NCBI GenBank assembly: GCA_016930115.1 | Contig: JAFGHN010000243.1 | Location: forward strand, 1 to 6,857 | Direction: 5' to 3' | DNA: 6,857 nt | DNA from: Spirochaetales bacterium | GTDB taxonomy: Bacteria > Spirochaetota > Spirochaetia > ARS1246 | Shown: piece by piece, positions 5,485 through 6,857 of the stretch | How the letters are laid out: each line of letters begins with the position of its first letter | How positions within the stretch are numbered: position 1 is the first letter of the stretch | Made by a program: the position numbers and the translations under genes | Notes under the pieces: model-generated | Told to the model about the DNA's origin: nothing | Databases searched by the model: none | The model's input: only the letters and a program-made list of their open reading frames with translations

Positions 5485-5993
5485 TAATCCTGGGTATCGA
5501 CCCCGGACTCGCTAAGACGGGGTACGGTGTTATCAGGATAGAAGGGGACAGGATCTCCCACGTCACCCACGATATCATTTCGACCGGCTCAAATCTTCAC
5601 ATAGGCGAGCGGTTGGCCATCATTTTCGCAGCTATCGATTCGGCGATAAAACTGCACCGCCCGGATTATGCGGCGGTCGAGAATCTCTACTTCGCAAAGA
5701 ATATTTCAAGCGCCTTCCCGGTTGCCCAGGCCAGAGGTGTCGTGCTCCTCGCCCTCGCCCAGGGAGGTGTCGATACAAGGGAGTATACGCCTCTGGAAAT
5801 AAAGCAGGCGATAACCGGAAGCGGCAGGGCGGAAAAAGCGCAGGTACAGGAACTTGTTCGTTTCTTGCTTGCCTTGCAGGAGATCCCCAAACCAGATCAC
5901 GCCGCCGACGCGCTCGCCGCGGCCATTTGCTGCTACCACCTGGTGTCCGCAGAGAAGAAAATAGACTGCAAGACGGGGGGAAACGATGATTAA
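5481..5993 (+). CDS. ruvC: RuvC, Holliday junction resolvase
   Basis: 170 residues, full length. RuvC is the dimeric, metal-dependent endonuclease that cuts Holliday junctions held by RuvAB during recombination repair. The RNase H-like fold is clear: IILGIDPGLAKTGYGVI with Asp7, the AAVENLYFAKN segment with Glu67, YTPLEIKQAITGSGRAEKAQV (102-122, the conserved basic region), and PDHAADALA with His140 and Asp143. The third acidic position of the E. coli enzyme (Asp138) is His here, with the spacing of HxxD matching the Thermus thermophilus catalytic set (D7, E70, H143, D146), so activity is expected. The start overlaps the yebC stop by four bases, and GAGG at 5473-5476 is a closely spaced ribosome binding site. 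The end overlaps ruvA by eight bases. Translational coupling along yebC-ruvC-ruvA is likely. Confidence 0.97.
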   Translation: MIILGIDPGLAKTGYGVIRIEGDRISHVTHDIISTGSNLHIGERLAIIFAAIDSAIKLHRPDYAAVENLYFAKNISSAFPVAQARGVVLLALAQGGVDTREYTPLEIKQAITGSGRAEKAQVQELVRFLLALQEIPKPDHAADALAAAICCYHLVSAEKKIDCKTGGNDD

Positions 5994-6585
5994 CAGTCTC
6001 CGCGGCACCATTACCTACAAAGGATCGACGGAAATCCACCTTGAAAATCGCGATGTTGAATGGAGGCTGACAGTCTCCGAACGGACCGCGCGCGATCTTC
6101 CAGCCGTTGGAAATGAAGCGAGGGTGTATACACATCTGCACCATCGGGATGATCAGATGGTGCTTTTCGGATTCGCGCGCGTCGAGGAACGGTTTCTCTT
6201 TCACGACCTGCTCAGGGTCAGCGGAATCGGTCCCAAACAGGCAATCCGGATCCTTTCCGGAATGAGCGTTGACGAGTTTGTAAAGAGTCTCGATTCAGAC
6301 GATGTCGATTCGCTATCCCGCATTCCCGGGCTGGGGAGAAAAACGGCCCAAAAAATCATCCTCACCCTCAGAGGCAGGCTGACGGTGCAGCAGGAGGATG
6401 AAGGCGAAGCAAAGCCCTTTGCCGAGATTGTTTCCGCGCTCGCGGATATGGGTTTCGACAGACCGAGCGCCGCAAGAATCGTTTCCTCGCTGATACCGGA
6501 AATCTCCGCTGAATTTGAAGACCCCGCCAGCCGTGAGAAGGAGATCTTCCGCCGCGCTATTGTAGCCTTGAGCTCAAATCAGTAG
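5986..6585 (+). CDS. ruvA: RuvA, Holliday junction DNA-binding subunit
   Basis: 199 residues, full length. RuvA tetramers bind the four-way junction and load the RuvB motor for branch migration. Domain I is the OB fold, about residues 1-63 (SLRGTITYKG at the start; HLHHRDDQMVLFGF at 50-63). Domain II has two helix-hairpin-helix motifs, LRVSGIGPKQAI (76-87) and LSRIPGLGRKTAQKI (110-124), that contact the DNA backbone. A short acidic, flexible linker (about 133-143) leads to domain III, the RuvB-binding three-helix bundle (FAEIVSALADMGFDRPSAAR, 145-164). The ATG lies inside the end of ruvC and is preceded by a run of six G (5975-5980) that serves as the ribosome binding site. ruvB starts 12 bases after the stop. 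Confidence 0.97.
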   Translation: MINSLRGTITYKGSTEIHLENRDVEWRLTVSERTARDLPAVGNEARVYTHLHHRDDQMVLFGFARVEERFLFHDLLRVSGIGPKQAIRILSGMSVDEFVKSLDSDDVDSLSRIPGLGRKTAQKIILTLRGRLTVQQEDEGEAKPFAEIVSALADMGFDRPSAARIVSSLIPEISAEFEDPASREKEIFRRAIVALSSNQ

Positions 6586-6597
6586 GCTTCAAGTAGT

Positions 6598-6857
6598 ATG
6601 GACGAGAAAAACCTGCTCGACGCCGGATACAAAAGGGAAGAAGACGCCACCGAGGCTTCTCTCCGTCCGCGGTATCTCGCGGATTTCCAGGGGCAAAGCG
6701 AGCTCAAGAAAAATCTCTCCATTTTCATTCAAGCGGCAAGGGAACGAAAAGAGAGTCTTGACCACGTATTTCTATCCGGCCCGCCCGGATTGGGAAAAAC
6801 CACCCTTGCGGGTATCATGGCAAACGAGCTGGCCGTTGAGTTCAAGGCAACATCCGC
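6598..6857 (+). CDS. ruvB: RuvB, Holliday junction branch-migration ATPase, N-terminal part only
   Basis: The gene runs off the right edge; 86 complete codons are visible. RuvB is the hexameric AAA+ motor that drives branch migration with RuvA. Seen here are the family lead-in SLRPRYLADFQGQSELKKNL (21-40), the segment FIQAARERKESLDHVFLSG (43-61) and Walker A GPPGLGKTT (61-69) with Lys67. The last partial codon (GC) must be Ala, so the sequence after Walker A reads ATSA where E. coli has TTSG, a modest variation. The ribosome binding site is weak (AGG about 11 bases upstream), so translation may depend on coupling to ruvA across the 12-base gap. Walker B, sensor and winged-helix parts lie outside the window. 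Confidence 0.96.
   Translation, partial: MDEKNLLDAGYKREEDATEASLRPRYLADFQGQSELKKNLSIFIQAARERKESLDHVFLSGPPGLGKTTLAGIMANELAVEFKATS

Overview
The window is ordinary chromosomal bacterial DNA of fairly high GC content. It most likely comes from a spirochaete of the Treponema/Spirochaeta group. That placement is inferred, not proven. It rests on the membrane-anchored PEGA plus FGE-sulfatase-fold protein, on two adjacent signal peptidase I genes with an insert between active-site boxes C and D, and on the way the LepB N-terminus reads. No rRNA or other marker is present to settle it.

Layout. Bases 1-1630 (minus strand) hold one gene cut by the left edge. It encodes a single-pass membrane protein with a PEGA domain followed by an FGE-sulfatase/SUMF1-like domain. 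It reads leftward from a near-perfect sigma70-type promoter placed so close to the ATG that the mRNA should be leaderless. A short divergent intergenic region (1631-1704) separates it from a tightly packed plus-strand cluster: lepB (1705-2679), a second lepB-like gene (2684-3433) and hemW (3423-4640, GTG start inside the preceding gene). After a 97-base gap with a candidate extended -10 promoter and a hairpin touching the ribosome binding site comes yebC (4738-5484), then ruvC (4-base overlap), ruvA (8-base overlap) and the start of ruvB (6598, cut by the right edge).

How the genes work together. The lepB pair belongs to protein export: the first enzyme has the full Ser/Lys dyad. The second keeps the Lys and the family fold motifs but has Ala exactly where the nucleophilic Ser should be, so it looks like a catalytically dead or repurposed paralogue. 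HemW is a radical-SAM heme-trafficking protein. yebC-ruvC-ruvA-ruvB is the familiar grouping of a ribosome/transcription-associated factor with the complete Holliday-junction branch-migration and resolution machinery.

I see no mobile element, CRISPR array, tRNA, rRNA or convincing terminator. The most interesting points are the Ser-to-Ala signal peptidase paralogue beside its active partner, the predicted leaderless transcript from a consensus promoter, and the FGE-fold protein that lacks the cysteine pair used for formylglycine formation. None of these amounts to a clearly new multi-gene system.
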